Shown: positions 32,735 through 42,107 of the stretch, in pieces
How the letters are laid out: every line of letters starts with the position of its first letter
Position numbering within the stretch: the first letter of the stretch is position 1
From: Bacteroidales bacterium
GTDB lineage: Bacteria; Bacteroidota; Bacteroidia; Bacteroidales; UBA3824
Reading direction: 5' to 3'
Assembly: GCA_017541145.1 (NCBI GenBank)
Contig: JAFXZT010000062.1
Span: 1 to 44,804 of the forward strand
Length of the DNA stretch: 44,804 nt
Translations under genes and position numbers: made by a program
The notes under the pieces: generated by a model
What the model was told of the DNA's origin: nothing
The model's database searches: none
Seen by the model: only the letters and a program-made list of their open reading frames with translations

Positions 32735-32770
32735 AAAAAAAATATCCCACAAAAATTTGCGGGATATTTA
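32735..32770 (-). terminator. Intrinsic terminator of the LRR lipoprotein gene
   Basis: On the minus strand AATATCCC (32768-32761) pairs with GGGATATT (32748-32741), followed by a T run to 32735. Confidence 0.7.
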
Positions 32771-32795
32771 TCATTTTAATTTTTTTTTCGGAATA

Positions 32796-34082
32796 TTACT
32801 TAGGCATACCGATAACTTTGGTATCAACAAAGAAACAGTTATTACCCATTGTTTTTAGTTGACTGCCTGCTTCAAAAGTTACAGTTTTTAAATCATAAGA
32901 ATAAAAAGCGTAGTCACCAATTGTAGTTACTGATTTAGGAATTGTAAAACTTTCGACCCCTGCATATTCAAAAACAGCAATTCCAATAGTTTTCAATTTA
33001 GTACCTTCTTCAAAATTGAACTTTTTTAAACTACCACAATCATTGAAAGCACCATTACCCAATTCAACAACACTTTTTGGCAATGTAAATTCTGTGAGTC
33101 CTGATTGTTTAAAAGCATCGTTGGAAATAATCTCCAATTGACTGTCTTTTTCAAAATTTACCTTTTTTAAATTGCTACAATAACCAAAAGCATCAAGTAT
33201 AATTTTTACTGATTTAGGAATTGTAATTTCGTTAATTCTCTTGCAATTACTAAAGTTCTTATACAAAAATTCAAGTGTATTAGGTAAAATAACCTTTATT
33301 TCTGCACCAATTTCGTAATTGCCAAACATCTCTCTTGGTAAATACTTTAAATTCGTATTTGAAAAATCAAAAGTTAAAGGAATATCTGAATATTTACATA
33401 AACTTTCTACAACCTCAAATGAAGCACTAGAATTAAGTCTACCACCTGCTGATAGCTTCCAACTAGAATAATTGTCAGTACCTTTTTCCGGGAAATCTAC
33501 GGCTCTGTTAAGTCCACAGTTACCTTCAATAATAAAGTACATCATTTCAGGTCTGTTTTCTTTGGCATAAGCCTCCAAATATTCCGGAATATCTTCGTAT
33601 TTACAACGAACAACATTTGAAAACACTGCATAAAGTGTAGTGTTTTTATCTGTTGTAAAGTCGGTAACAACTTCACCTTTTGAAGTTTTTGCCCAACCTT
33701 TAAACACGTAACCGGCAATATCAACAACAGGCAATTCAACTGCGGAATTTACAACTGCTTTTACATCTGACGGAGCTGTACCTTCAACACCATTCAAATC
33801 AAAACTAATCAAAACAGTTTCTTCTTCTTTCTCAGTTTTTCCTGATTCTGAAGGATTTTGATTTTCATTGTTTTCTGTGTTTTCTGGATTTTCAGAAGGT
33901 TTTTGGTCTTCGGGTTTTGTTGTGTTTCCTGAATTTTGTTGTTGAGAAGAGTTTTCCGGATTCTCTTTATTTTCTACTTGTTGTTTTTGATCAACATCGT
34001 CATCTTTATCTTTATTACATGACGAAAAAAAGCTAGCAGAACTTAACAACATCATTGCTGCTAACAAATAGTGTTTTTTCAT
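32796..34082 (-). CDS. BspA-type LRR lipoprotein with acidic linker and InlB-B repeat
   Basis: This protein has 428 residues from ATG 34082; a longer frame to 34151 adds non-signal sequence. The signal MKKHYLLAAMMLLSSASFFSSC gives Cys22. An extended Asn/Glu/Gln/Pro/Ser-rich linker of about 65 residues follows. Next is a Listeria-Bacteroides (Flg_new/InlB-B) repeat with VFKGWAKTSKGEVV and TTLYAVFS, and then LRR_5 repeats such as LTEFTLPKSVVELGNGAF. This is a surface-exposed binding protein; such proteins bind host proteins or fibres in related species. It is a single-gene unit. Compared with the LRR protein at 7874 this one is secreted and shorter. Confidence 0.85.
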   Translation of the reverse strand: MKKHYLLAAMMLLSSASFFSSCNKDKDDDVDQKQQVENKENPENSSQQQNSGNTTKPEDQKPSENPENTENNENQNPSESGKTEKEEETVLISFDLNGVEGTAPSDVKAVVNSAVELPVVDIAGYVFKGWAKTSKGEVVTDFTTDKNTTLYAVFSNVVRCKYEDIPEYLEAYAKENRPEMMYFIIEGNCGLNRAVDFPEKGTDNYSSWKLSAGGRLNSSASFEVVESLCKYSDIPLTFDFSNTNLKYLPREMFGNYEIGAEIKVILPNTLEFLYKNFSNCKRINEITIPKSVKIILDAFGYCSNLKKVNFEKDSQLEIISNDAFKQSGLTEFTLPKSVVELGNGAFNDCGSLKKFNFEEGTKLKTIGIAVFEYAGVESFTIPKSVTTIGDYAFYSYDLKTVTFEAGSQLKTMGNNCFFVDTKVIGMPK

Positions 34083-34390
34083 TTGCAGATAAATTAAGTT
34101 AAAATAGTAATCAATGCTGTTAAAACGGATAAAAAATTTAATTATTATCACTTCAGCAAATTATTTTTTTCAATTAGCGCAACAATACTTCACAATCAAC
34201 TTCTAATCAACACAATAACCGATCAAAATAAAATATAGAATCCAACAAGTAAAATCCGCAAGGTAAAAAAAAAAAAAAAATAACAGCAAAGTGCAATAAG
34301 TTTAAAAATCTTTTTATACATTTGCACCGAAAAAAATTTAGCCATTAGCTAAAAAATTATTTTAAACAAATTAAATATAAACAATAAAAA
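34083..34390. other. Divergent intergenic region, AT-rich
   Basis: There are 308 bases between the LRR lipoprotein and the barrel gene. A 16-18 base A run lies at about 34264-34280 and a plus-strand -7 box TACATTTG at 34317-34324. No minus-strand TAnnTTTG or RNA gene was recognised. Confidence 0.5.
34317..34324 (+). promoter_or_regulatory. -7 element of the outer-membrane barrel gene
   Basis: TACATTTG fits TAnnTTTG; the -33 region has GTTT but no TTTG at good spacing. Leader about 60 bases to the ATG at 34391. Confidence 0.45.
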
Positions 34391-35080
34391 ATGAAATTAG
34401 TTAAATTATTCATTGTTGCAGCAGTATTGGCAGTAACAGCACCTGCATTTGCGCAGGACGTAAACTTCGGCGTACTTGCCGGTTTTAACTCTTCTAACGC
34501 ATCAGTAAAAATTGCAGGAAATGATGTTGATGATTTGAAATCAAAATTAGGTACCAATATCGGTGCATTCGTAGACTTCAATTTCAGCGAAAAACTCGCG
34601 TTGGAAACAGGACTTCAGTTTGAACAAAAAGGTCACAAATATGAAGAAGAAATAGCATCAGGATTTGGATTTTCTATTAAATTTACAACAAAAACCATCA
34701 TCAACTACTTAACAATTCCTGTAAACGCGCGTTTGAATTTGCCGCTTGGTGAAAAAAACCTCTATTTCCTCGCCGGTCCTACATTAGGAATCGCTATTTC
34801 AGGTAAAGAAAAACTTGATGGAGGTGATAACGATGATGACGACGATATGGAATTTGACGAAGAAGACGATGAAGATAAATTAAAATTCGGTAACGAAGAT
34901 GATTGTGATTATAGACGTTTGAATATCGGCGCTCGTTTTGGCGTTGGTTTTGAATTCTCTAACAAACTTGGTATCAGATGTACTTATGACCTCGGCTTGT
35001 CTAATCTTGTACCAAAAGGTGACAGCGACAACTCATATAAATCAAAAGCTTTTGGTATCGCTTTGACATACAAATTCTAA
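34391..35080 (+). CDS. Porin-family outer-membrane beta-barrel protein with acidic loop
   Basis: This protein of 229 residues has the signal MKLVKLFIVAAVLAVTAPAFA followed by alternating beta strands (FGVLAGFNSS, GAFVDFNFS, LALETGLQFE) and a terminal KAFGIALTYKF ending in Phe, as outer-membrane barrels do. It matches the small porin/PorT-like barrels of Bacteroidota. Unusual is one extracellular loop near 143-169 with almost only Asp/Glu (DNDDDDDMEFDEEDDED). This loop could bind divalent cations or positively charged ligands. It is expressed alone between a promoter and a strong terminator. Ligand unknown. Confidence 0.8.
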   Translation: MKLVKLFIVAAVLAVTAPAFAQDVNFGVLAGFNSSNASVKIAGNDVDDLKSKLGTNIGAFVDFNFSEKLALETGLQFEQKGHKYEEEIASGFGFSIKFTTKTIINYLTIPVNARLNLPLGEKNLYFLAGPTLGIAISGKEKLDGGDNDDDDDMEFDEEDDEDKLKFGNEDDCDYRRLNIGARFGVGFEFSNKLGIRCTYDLGLSNLVPKGDSDNSYKSKAFGIALTYKF

Positions 35081-35112
35081 TTTGAAATAATAACTCTTTT
35101 TCAAAAATAACT

Positions 35113-35156
35113 AACACCGCATCTTGCAACATAGCTTCAAGATGCGGTGTTTTTTT
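35113..35156 (+). terminator. Intrinsic terminator of the barrel gene
   Basis: AACACCGCATCTTG (35113-35126) pairs perfectly with CAAGATGCGGTGTT (35138-35151), followed by T7. Only 15 bases separate it from the next -7 box. Confidence 0.9.
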
Positions 35157-35170
35157 ATGTTGACTTTTAT

Positions 35171-35178
35171 TATTTTTG
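35171..35178 (+). promoter_or_regulatory. -7 element of the DUF2809 gene
   Basis: TATTTTTG fits TAnnTTTG; its -33 region falls in the T tail of the preceding terminator. Leader about 22 bases to ATG 35208. Confidence 0.45.
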
Positions 35179-35207
35179 CAATTGCTTTTAAATGGAAAAA
35201 AATCAAA

Positions 35208-35570
35208 ATGAAATCCAAATTAATTTCTTCGGCTCTCGGTATCATCATTTTAATTCCGTTAGGATTGTTCTCAAGGCATATCAATTGGCTTCCGTCTGAA
35301 ACCGGCGATGCACTTTGGGCTATGATGATGTTTTGTATTTGGAGATTTTTGTTAATCAACAGAAATTTGAATTTTGTTGCAATTATCAGTTTGATATGTT
35401 GTTACGCTGTGGAATTTTCTCAACTTATTACTTGGCAATGGCTTGTAGAGTTACGTAAAACTTTTATCGGACACATGATTCTCGGTCAAGGTTTTCTCTG
35501 GATTGATTTGTTGGCTTATACTATTGGAATTGCTTGTATTTGGTTAGTTTTCAGAAAGATAGAAAAGTAA
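35208..35570 (+). CDS. DUF2809 membrane protein
   Basis: This protein has 120 residues from ATG 35208. An upstream in-frame start at 35124 lies inside the terminator hairpin of the barrel gene and is rejected. Four membrane segments (about 6-24, 36-50, 57-74, 92-113) surround motifs GLFSRHINWLPSETGDALWA and AVEFSQL, which match the DUF2809 family of small inner-membrane proteins of unknown function. Short loops and no catalytic pattern are seen. Downstream it is followed by a dispersed hairpin repeat. No link to the neighbouring sus genes can be shown. Confidence 0.75.
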   Translation: MKSKLISSALGIIILIPLGLFSRHINWLPSETGDALWAMMMFCIWRFLLINRNLNFVAIISLICCYAVEFSQLITWQWLVELRKTFIGHMILGQGFLWIDLLAYTIGIACIWLVFRKIEK

Positions 35571-35599
35571 CTCAAATTTCCGCAAGTATTTTTTTCGAA

Positions 35600-35654
35600 C
35601 ACCGAATTAAACTAATAAAACTAAGATTTTTATTGGATTCGCCTTAATTCGGTG
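35600..35654. repeat. Dispersed hairpin repeat, copy 2
   Basis: CACCGAATTAA (35600-35610) and TTAATTCGGTG (35644-35654) are exact inverted repeats around a 33-base centre. The left 29 bases recur at 24793 and partly at 42307. It may act as a REP-like or small transposable unit between convergent genes. Confidence 0.55.
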
Positions 35655-35683
35655 ATGAATAAAACAACTCAAAGTTGAGTAAA

Positions 35684-35724
35684 TAAAAAAAAGGGGAAAC
35701 TCCGAACATGCCGGAAATTTCCCC
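35684..35724 (-). terminator. Intrinsic terminator of the susCDE operon
   Basis: On the minus strand GGGGAAA (35724-35718) pairs with TTTCCCC (35699-35693), with an inner TCCG/CGGA stem, followed by a T8 tail. It lies 24 bases past the susE-like stop. Confidence 0.8.
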
Positions 35725-35747
35725 ACTAAAAAATGAACTGTATGATT

Positions 35748-37331
35748 TTATTGTGCTGTTACTGTCGCTGTTTTTGCTTCAGGATCAAGAACAAATGTGT
35801 AAGTTCCGGCAGTAATACTCAAGTTGTCACCATCTTGAGTCAAAGCATTGAGAGCACCACCGAAGTTAATATCCCAACCGCCTGCCCAACGGAATTTGTA
35901 TTGTCCGTCTTTTACAGTAATTGTTTTTGACCATAATTTGGTTACAGGATCATAATCCATTACGATACCTTTGTCCCAACCGAATTCACAAGCTTCACCG
36001 ATGATTTCCCAACCGGTAGCTACTACTGATGCCGTCATTTTCTTCTGATCAACAGTCAATTTGTAATAACCTGATTTCTCAACTTTGATGTTATCACCTT
36101 CACCGATTTTGAAACTGCCGTCTTCTGCGATATCGCCGACAATACCAATCCAAGCTCCTGTTCCGTCATCGTAGAATTTGAATTCGTTGGATTCTGTAGG
36201 AATATAAATCACACCTGAGAATACGTAATCACGAGCTTCGGATGTAATTACAAAATCTTCGGTCTTGTTGTTCCAATCATTGAATGTTCCCGGAATTGTA
36301 AGACTTGCACTTGAAAGTTCAATTTCGGTTTCTTCAATTGAATATGTGTATTTTCCGGCGTTTACAAGATTCAATTTAACGATGTAAGCATGAGCTTTTT
36401 CAATCACGAAATTATCACCGCCCGGAGCAAGTGTAAAATCCTCATCGCCTTTGCCGTAATTGATATCCCAACCGCTGTTGGCACGGAACTTAAATTCACC
36501 GGCTGTAAATGATGAAATTGCAGTCCAAATACCTGTAGCTTCGTCGAAATCCATTTTGGTATCTTTGTCCCAAGCTCCTGAAGTTGCACTACCGATAAGT
36601 CCCCAAGTTGTTTGAATGCCTGCTGAGAAATTACCGTCTTCGTCTGAAGCAATTTCTACAAATCCGGTATTAATTTCAGGATTCAACACATTGTCTTGAG
36701 ATATCACTTCAAATGTTTTACCGTCCAACACTGCAAACGAAGTAGCATCATCCGGAATATTTACATAACCTTGGTAAGTGCCGTCGCCATCAGGGTCACC
36801 AATCAAGTATGATTTTTCAAAATTGAAATCAGGATATCCGACTGCAACGTAAGCGTAATTCCAAGAAACGGTTTCGATTTTGGAATCGTAAGGAGTAATT
36901 TTTACATCCAAAGTGTTTTCACCTTCGTCACTATGTTCGTAATCAACAATTTCGGATACAATTGAAATTGTATAATCAGAAGAAATTCCCGGGAAAGCTC
37001 CTGTCTCAGCAGCAAGAGAATTTACTACAGAATTGTCGATTTCAAGTGAAGTATCAGTAGTTTCGCCCAAAAGAACTTCTTTGCCGGTTTTATTGTTTTT
37101 TAATTTTACAACATAATTAACGGCAGCACCATTGTAATTTGCAGCGTTCCAAGTAATTACCGGAAATTTTCCGGTAATATTACTTTTATCTAACGCTACT
37201 TCAGAATTTTGAATTGAATTGAATTCTGCTTTTTTCAGAAGTTCAAAAACGGGAGTATGCTCGTCCTCGCAGGCAGCAAATGTCAACATCAAAGCTGCCG
37301 GTATAATGAAAAATTTGTTTAATGCTTTCAT
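35748..37331 (-). CDS. SusE/SusF-like outer-membrane glycan-binding lipoprotein
   Basis: This protein of 527 residues has the signal MKALNKFFIIPAALMLTFAAC with Cys21. Next is an SusE-type Ig-like domain (about 30-150, with PVITWNAANYNG). Three related carbohydrate-binding modules then follow. Modules 1 and 3 share a W...FKFR..GWDIN[YF]G core (FKFRANSGWDINYG; YKFRWAGGWDINFG). Module 2 has LTIPGTFNDWNNKT and EFKFYDDGTGAW. In the starch system such modules bind alpha-glucan on the cell surface. It is the last gene of the operon, 13 bases after susD. The module type favours alpha-glucan, but sugar specificity is not certain. Confidence 0.9.
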   Translation of the reverse strand: MKALNKFFIIPAALMLTFAACEDEHTPVFELLKKAEFNSIQNSEVALDKSNITGKFPVITWNAANYNGAAVNYVVKLKNNKTGKEVLLGETTDTSLEIDNSVVNSLAAETGAFPGISSDYTISIVSEIVDYEHSDEGENTLDVKITPYDSKIETVSWNYAYVAVGYPDFNFEKSYLIGDPDGDGTYQGYVNIPDDATSFAVLDGKTFEVISQDNVLNPEINTGFVEIASDEDGNFSAGIQTTWGLIGSATSGAWDKDTKMDFDEATGIWTAISSFTAGEFKFRANSGWDINYGKGDEDFTLAPGGDNFVIEKAHAYIVKLNLVNAGKYTYSIEETEIELSSASLTIPGTFNDWNNKTEDFVITSEARDYVFSGVIYIPTESNEFKFYDDGTGAWIGIVGDIAEDGSFKIGEGDNIKVEKSGYYKLTVDQKKMTASVVATGWEIIGEACEFGWDKGIVMDYDPVTKLWSKTITVKDGQYKFRWAGGWDINFGGALNALTQDGDNLSITAGTYTFVLDPEAKTATVTAQ

Positions 37332-37344
37332 AATCCAATAGTAA

Positions 37345-38961
37345 TTAGTTTACGGAATATCCGTCGTTTTGTTTAAGATTAAGGTTTGCACCCATATCGT
37401 CGGAAGGAATCGGATAAACAGCATAGAATGCCGCAACATCTTTACCTTCAGCAACACCGCCCTTCCAAGGCCAATTGTAACCGGAAGTGTATTTGCCGAA
37501 ACGAATCAAATCGGTACGACGCTGAGCCTCGTAAAATGTCTCACGACCTCTTTCGTCACACAAATAGTCAAGACTGAGTTCGCCAATCGGTTCTGAAATT
37601 CCGGCTCTTTCGTGGAGTGCATTGATATATTTCAAAGCATCTACCTCATTGCCGGAACGGAAAAGAGCTTCTGCAATATTCAAATATATTTCACCCAAAC
37701 GGAACAACGGAAAATCGGTATACGCTTCAGCTGAAGGAGGCAATGTTCCGTCTTTGTAAACATTGTAGAATTTTGTAACAGGAATACCGTTGTTTTTGAA
37801 AGAAGATTCGTCTTTGATTTCGTTGCTTGTAGTACCGTCGAGACGAAGCATTGCCATACGAGAATCTTTGTCGCAATTGGCTTCACGCTCAAAAACATCC
37901 AAGAAAGAAGATTTTGCTCTTACACCTTGCCAAGCACCTTTGGCATTGGTTTCGGTTTGATAATCACCGGAACCCCAGCACAAGAGAGCAGTCATACCGC
38001 CCCAAGTCATGGTTTGATCGCCTTCGTAACGAACCGGCAAAATCATTTCGAGAGATTGGTCGTTGTCAGCTTTGAACATGTCACCATAAACGGGTTCAAG
38101 CTTGTAACCAGCATCAATTACTTTTTGTGAATATGTAATACATTCATTATACTTTTCAACACCGATGTAAACTTTTGCGTTGAGATAAAGTCTTGAAAGA
38201 GCAGCCCACGCAGCAGCTTTGTTAGCATGACCGTATTCGCTTGAATATCCGGGTTTTGCGTCTGACATCTCTTCTGCACTTTCCAAAAGTTGTTTTTCGA
38301 TATAATCAAAAAGATCTTTTGCTTGTATTTGCTGAGGATTTTCGCTACCTACTGTACTTTCTTCTGTTACAAACGGTACATTTCTGTAAAAATCAAGAGC
38401 ATACATGTACATCAAAGCACGAAGGAATTTAGCTTCACCTCTGTAAATATTTACTCTGTCAATTACATCTTGAGTACATCCGCGAGACGACAATTTGCTG
38501 TCAGTAGTTTCTCTCAAGAATGAGTTACAAAGATTGATTTGATAATAAAGTCTGAAGTAAGAACCTTTGATCCAAGGACTTGAAGCCGACCATGAAATAT
38601 GGTTGAAGTCAGGAATACCGGGGTCGTTCCAACAGCAGTGAGCAATATCGGAAGCAAGTTCCTGCATATTCCACATCACACGGATGAAAGAAGCCTGCGA
38701 ACCGCCGTCAATACCTACCACGTCTTGATCGTCATCACCGCCTTTGTTGCCACCGATAGCAAGTCCGGCGTAAATTTTTGCAATATTTTCGTTGTAAGCA
38801 TCGATTGTACTACCGAAAACCACATCTGAAACAAGCTCGTTTTCGTCCAACGGCACTGTATTCAAATCATCTACACAAGATGAAAAGCCAAGCATCAAAC
38901 TCATTGCAGCTGCCGGCAATATATATTTGAATTTACGATTAATGTTTTTCATAATTTTCAA
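37345..38961 (-). CDS. SusD/RagB-family nutrient-uptake lipoprotein
   Basis: This protein of 538 residues has a lipobox FSSC with Cys29 when started at 38961; ATG 38952 would shorten it by three residues. The SusD fold is recognised by DDLNTVPLDE after the Cys, the RLYYQINLCNSFL helix and the RGEAKFLRALMYMYALDFY motif. The C-terminal FPLFRLGEIYLNIAEALFR and DERGRETFYEAQRRTDLIRF also fit. It binds oligosaccharide at the cell surface and acts as a lid on SusC. The gene lies 12 bases after susC and 13 before the susE-like gene. All key segments of the family are present. Confidence 0.95.
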   Translation of the reverse strand: MKIMKNINRKFKYILPAAAMSLMLGFSSCVDDLNTVPLDENELVSDVVFGSTIDAYNENIAKIYAGLAIGGNKGGDDDQDVVGIDGGSQASFIRVMWNMQELASDIAHCCWNDPGIPDFNHISWSASSPWIKGSYFRLYYQINLCNSFLRETTDSKLSSRGCTQDVIDRVNIYRGEAKFLRALMYMYALDFYRNVPFVTEESTVGSENPQQIQAKDLFDYIEKQLLESAEEMSDAKPGYSSEYGHANKAAAWAALSRLYLNAKVYIGVEKYNECITYSQKVIDAGYKLEPVYGDMFKADNDQSLEMILPVRYEGDQTMTWGGMTALLCWGSGDYQTETNAKGAWQGVRAKSSFLDVFEREANCDKDSRMAMLRLDGTTSNEIKDESSFKNNGIPVTKFYNVYKDGTLPPSAEAYTDFPLFRLGEIYLNIAEALFRSGNEVDALKYINALHERAGISEPIGELSLDYLCDERGRETFYEAQRRTDLIRFGKYTSGYNWPWKGGVAEGKDVAAFYAVYPIPSDDMGANLNLKQNDGYSVN

Positions 38962-38973
38962 TAAATTAAATGT

Positions 38974-41900
38974 TTAGAAATTAAGATTAACACCGAACAA
39001 GAAAGTTACAGGACGCGGATAGATATTTCTGTCGATACCTTCGCCGCTGATTTCAGGATCAAGACCGCTGTATTTGGTAATTACAAACGGATTCTGAACT
39101 GTCATGTAAACTTTTGCGTTTTGATTAGAATTGAATATTTTCTTGAAATTGTATCCCAATGTCATATTATCCATTCTCAAGAACGATGCGTTTTCGATGT
39201 AATAACTTGATTTGTATTGACCGTTTTTGAAATCGGTATCAGCAGCTGTTGACATCCTGTTTTTCAAGAATCCTGAAGGATCGTACATCTGTGAACCGTC
39301 CCAAGCTTCACGATTTGATTTTACATTGTTGTAAACATAGTTGCCGATAGAAGCACGCAATGCAAAATTGAAGAACCAATTCTTGTAGCTGAATTGTGAA
39401 GACAAGCCCATGATAACATCCGGAGCTGATTTCTTGAATATAATCAAATCATCTTCATCAATTTTACCGTCTGAATTTTGGTCAACATAAACATTTTCAA
39501 GAGGATTGCCGTTGGCATCGTACATCTGTTCGTAAACATAGAATGAGTTGTAAGCTTGGTCAACTGCATTGATTTGGATGTTATGACCTGTACCGCCTTC
39601 GATACCGCCGTGGATTACACCTTTGTAAGAAGGATCATCGTTGATTGTAAGTTTTGTAATCTCATTTTTGTTGTACGATACATTATAACTCAATGTCCAT
39701 TCCATATCCTTTTTGGTAATAGCGTGAGCAGTCAAAGAAAATTCTACACCGCGGTTTTCAAGTTCACCGACATTTGTAAGAAGTTCGTTAGAGAAGTTAG
39801 TACCGGCAGATACTGTAACAGTGTTGAGCAAGTTGCTGGTTTTGCGGATATAGTAATCAACAGAACCTTCAATCCTACCTTTGAGGAAACCAAAATCGAG
39901 TCCGGCATTAATTGTTGTAGTTTCTTCCCATTTAAGATTCTGATCGTAAGCCTGAGGAGCAATCAAACGGTACTGAGTATCACCGAAATAATAGCTTGCA
40001 CCGGCTTCTGAATATTTGTAACGTGACATGTACGGATAATCATTGGTCTGAAGATTTTGCTGACCTGTAACACCGCAACCCAAACGAAGTTTCAAATCTG
40101 ATACAACGCTGCTGTTTTTCAAGAAAGCTTCATCGCTGATTTTCCAAGCCAATGCTGCTGACGGGAAAAGACCCCAACGGTTGTCTTTGTGGAAACGTGA
40201 TGAGCCGTCGTCTCTCAATGTAAATGTTACAAGATAACGATCCAAAATTGAATAATTCAAACGTCCGAAGAAAGAAACCAAATAGTTTTCAGTCTTGTAA
40301 GAATATTCATCTTTATAATATTCCTTGCCAAATTCAGCAGCTTTAGCCTCTGAGTAGCAATATTTTGTACCCTTATCAGAGTAGAAATGCTGCCAAGAAT
40401 AACCTGCCATTACGTCAAGAGAGTGGATACCGAAAGTTTTGTCGTAATCGAGATAACCTTCAAAAAGTCCGTTAGTTTTTTTCTGATAATAATCAGTATT
40501 TTCACCGAAACCGGTTTTGAAATTACCGCTTGCCCATGTTAAAGGAGAATTGTCAGCAATAATTTTTTCGCCGTCGCTTCGTGAAACATCATAACCGAAG
40601 TTGACATTTGCTCTCAAATCCGGAAGGAAATGAAATTTGTAATCTACTTGGATATTACCGATACTACGGTTAACAGTAGATTTATCTTCCTGATCCTCAA
40701 GTATCGATACAGGATTGGTAAGAGCAATATCAATAGGAGCTGTTTTATCCTCTTTCATGTAAATAAACCAACCGTTACCGTATTGATTATCTGACATATA
40801 GATAGGTTGTGTAGGATCAAACTGAGAAGCCATACCAATAGCATCAGTTGCACCGAAACGGTTGTTGTTGTTGATACCTTTTATATTAACAGAAACACTG
40901 AGTTTCTTATCAAAGAAAGTAGGAGTAAGACTTACAGCACCTGTAACACGCTCCATATTAGAGTTTTTCAAGATACCGTTTTCGTTGGTGTAACCTACAG
41001 AAACGCGGTAAGGAAGATTTTTGAAAGAACCGGAAACACTCAAATTGTGGTCAGTACTTACAGAAGTACGGAAAATTTCGTTCCACCAATCAGTGTTTTC
41101 GTTGCCAAGAGCCAAAGCCTTTTCGCTGTCAGCACCAAACTTATCCAAAACAAAAGTTCTGAACTCGTCAGCATTCATAATATCGATATCATTACGTTTA
41201 GTACTTACCGATACAGTACCTGCATAACTGATTCTCGGTTTACCGCTTTTACCTTTTTTAGTAGTAATAAGGATAACGCCGTTAGATGCTCTTGAACCGT
41301 AAATAGCTGTAGCAGAAGCATCTTTCAAGATAGTAAAAGTTTCAATATCATTTGGGTGAACAGTAGCCAAAGGGTTTGACATACCGTCAATACCGCCATC
41401 ATCCACAGCCACACCGTCGATTACAACAAGAGGGTTATTAGAAGCAGAAAGCGAAGAACCGCCACGGATTCTGATAGTAGCACCTGCACCCGGCGCACCG
41501 CCATCGCTGATAACACTTACTCCGGCTGCCTTACCTACCAAAAGATCGGTAGCAGAAGTAGCAGCACCTCTTACCATTTTATCAGCACTAATTGCAGTTA
41601 CAGAACCGGTGAGGTCGTTTTTCTTTACCTTACCATAACCGATTACCACAACCTCGTCCATCTCGCGAGTATCTTCTGCAAGTGCCACCTTAATATTTTC
41701 GGCAGCTCTTACGCGTTGCTCCACAAAACCGATGTACGAAATAGCAAGAGTATCTCCTACATTAGCTTCAAGGGTAAAATTACCGTCCAAATCAGTAATT
41801 GTACCGGAAGTAGTACCAAGGATCCTTACGGAAGCTCCGATAATAGATTCACCGGAGGCATCTATAACTTGACCTTTCACATTGATTTTTTGTGAAAAGG

Positions 41901-41979
41901 CACTTCCACAGCAAAGCATCGCGAAAAGCAACGCCAAAAATCTAAGCGGAAGTTTTGTTTTAAACATTTTACTTTTCAT
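38974..41979 (-). CDS. SusC/RagA-family TonB-linked outer-membrane transporter
   Basis: This protein of 1001 residues has the signal MKSKMFKTKLPLRFLALLFA; ATG 41967 is an alternative start. The domains are a carboxypeptidase-regulatory-like domain (KGQVIDASGESIIGASVRIL, DGNFTL), a TonB-box-like DEVVVIGYG and a plug (AISADKM... IRIRGGSSLSASNNPLVVID). A 22-strand barrel follows, ending in PVTFLFGVNLNF. It imports glycan fragments across the outer membrane using TonB energy. First gene of the susCDE operon. No hybrid two-component, SusR or ECF/anti-sigma gene is adjacent, so control is likely through the LacI-like sites upstream. Confidence 0.97.
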   Translation of the reverse strand: MKSKMFKTKLPLRFLALLFAMLCCGSAFSQKINVKGQVIDASGESIIGASVRILGTTSGTITDLDGNFTLEANVGDTLAISYIGFVEQRVRAAENIKVALAEDTREMDEVVVIGYGKVKKNDLTGSVTAISADKMVRGAATSATDLLVGKAAGVSVISDGGAPGAGATIRIRGGSSLSASNNPLVVIDGVAVDDGGIDGMSNPLATVHPNDIETFTILKDASATAIYGSRASNGVILITTKKGKSGKPRISYAGTVSVSTKRNDIDIMNADEFRTFVLDKFGADSEKALALGNENTDWWNEIFRTSVSTDHNLSVSGSFKNLPYRVSVGYTNENGILKNSNMERVTGAVSLTPTFFDKKLSVSVNIKGINNNNRFGATDAIGMASQFDPTQPIYMSDNQYGNGWFIYMKEDKTAPIDIALTNPVSILEDQEDKSTVNRSIGNIQVDYKFHFLPDLRANVNFGYDVSRSDGEKIIADNSPLTWASGNFKTGFGENTDYYQKKTNGLFEGYLDYDKTFGIHSLDVMAGYSWQHFYSDKGTKYCYSEAKAAEFGKEYYKDEYSYKTENYLVSFFGRLNYSILDRYLVTFTLRDDGSSRFHKDNRWGLFPSAALAWKISDEAFLKNSSVVSDLKLRLGCGVTGQQNLQTNDYPYMSRYKYSEAGASYYFGDTQYRLIAPQAYDQNLKWEETTTINAGLDFGFLKGRIEGSVDYYIRKTSNLLNTVTVSAGTNFSNELLTNVGELENRGVEFSLTAHAITKKDMEWTLSYNVSYNKNEITKLTINDDPSYKGVIHGGIEGGTGHNIQINAVDQAYNSFYVYEQMYDANGNPLENVYVDQNSDGKIDEDDLIIFKKSAPDVIMGLSSQFSYKNWFFNFALRASIGNYVYNNVKSNREAWDGSQMYDPSGFLKNRMSTAADTDFKNGQYKSSYYIENASFLRMDNMTLGYNFKKIFNSNQNAKVYMTVQNPFVITKYSGLDPEISGEGIDRNIYPRPVTFLFGVNLNF

Positions 41980-42044
41980 AATTATAGCAATTTGTAGATG
42001 TTAAATTTAGGTTTCAAAAACGAAAATTATTCTTTAAAACATTG

Positions 42045-42052
42045 CGAAGTTA
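42045..42052 (-). promoter_or_regulatory. Weak -7 element before susC
   Basis: Minus-strand TAACTTCG differs from TAnnTTTG by one base; no -33 TTTG is found. It lies between the LacI-like sites and the susC start (leader about 60 bases). A weak core fits an activated promoter. Confidence 0.35.
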
Positions 42053-42107
42053 TAACCGAAATTAATTTTAAGATAAGATTTTTACGTATATCTGCTAAAA
42101 AAAATAT

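Noticed and set aside
35124-35207. Upstream start of the DUF2809 gene
   Set aside because: It would place the N-terminus inside the terminator hairpin of the preceding gene, and a -7 box lies downstream of it.
38974-41979. Many open frames of 60-270 residues antisense to the sus, Hdr-like, GH43 and GT-radical SAM genes
   Set aside because: They lack family features and lie entirely within strongly supported genes on the other strand.
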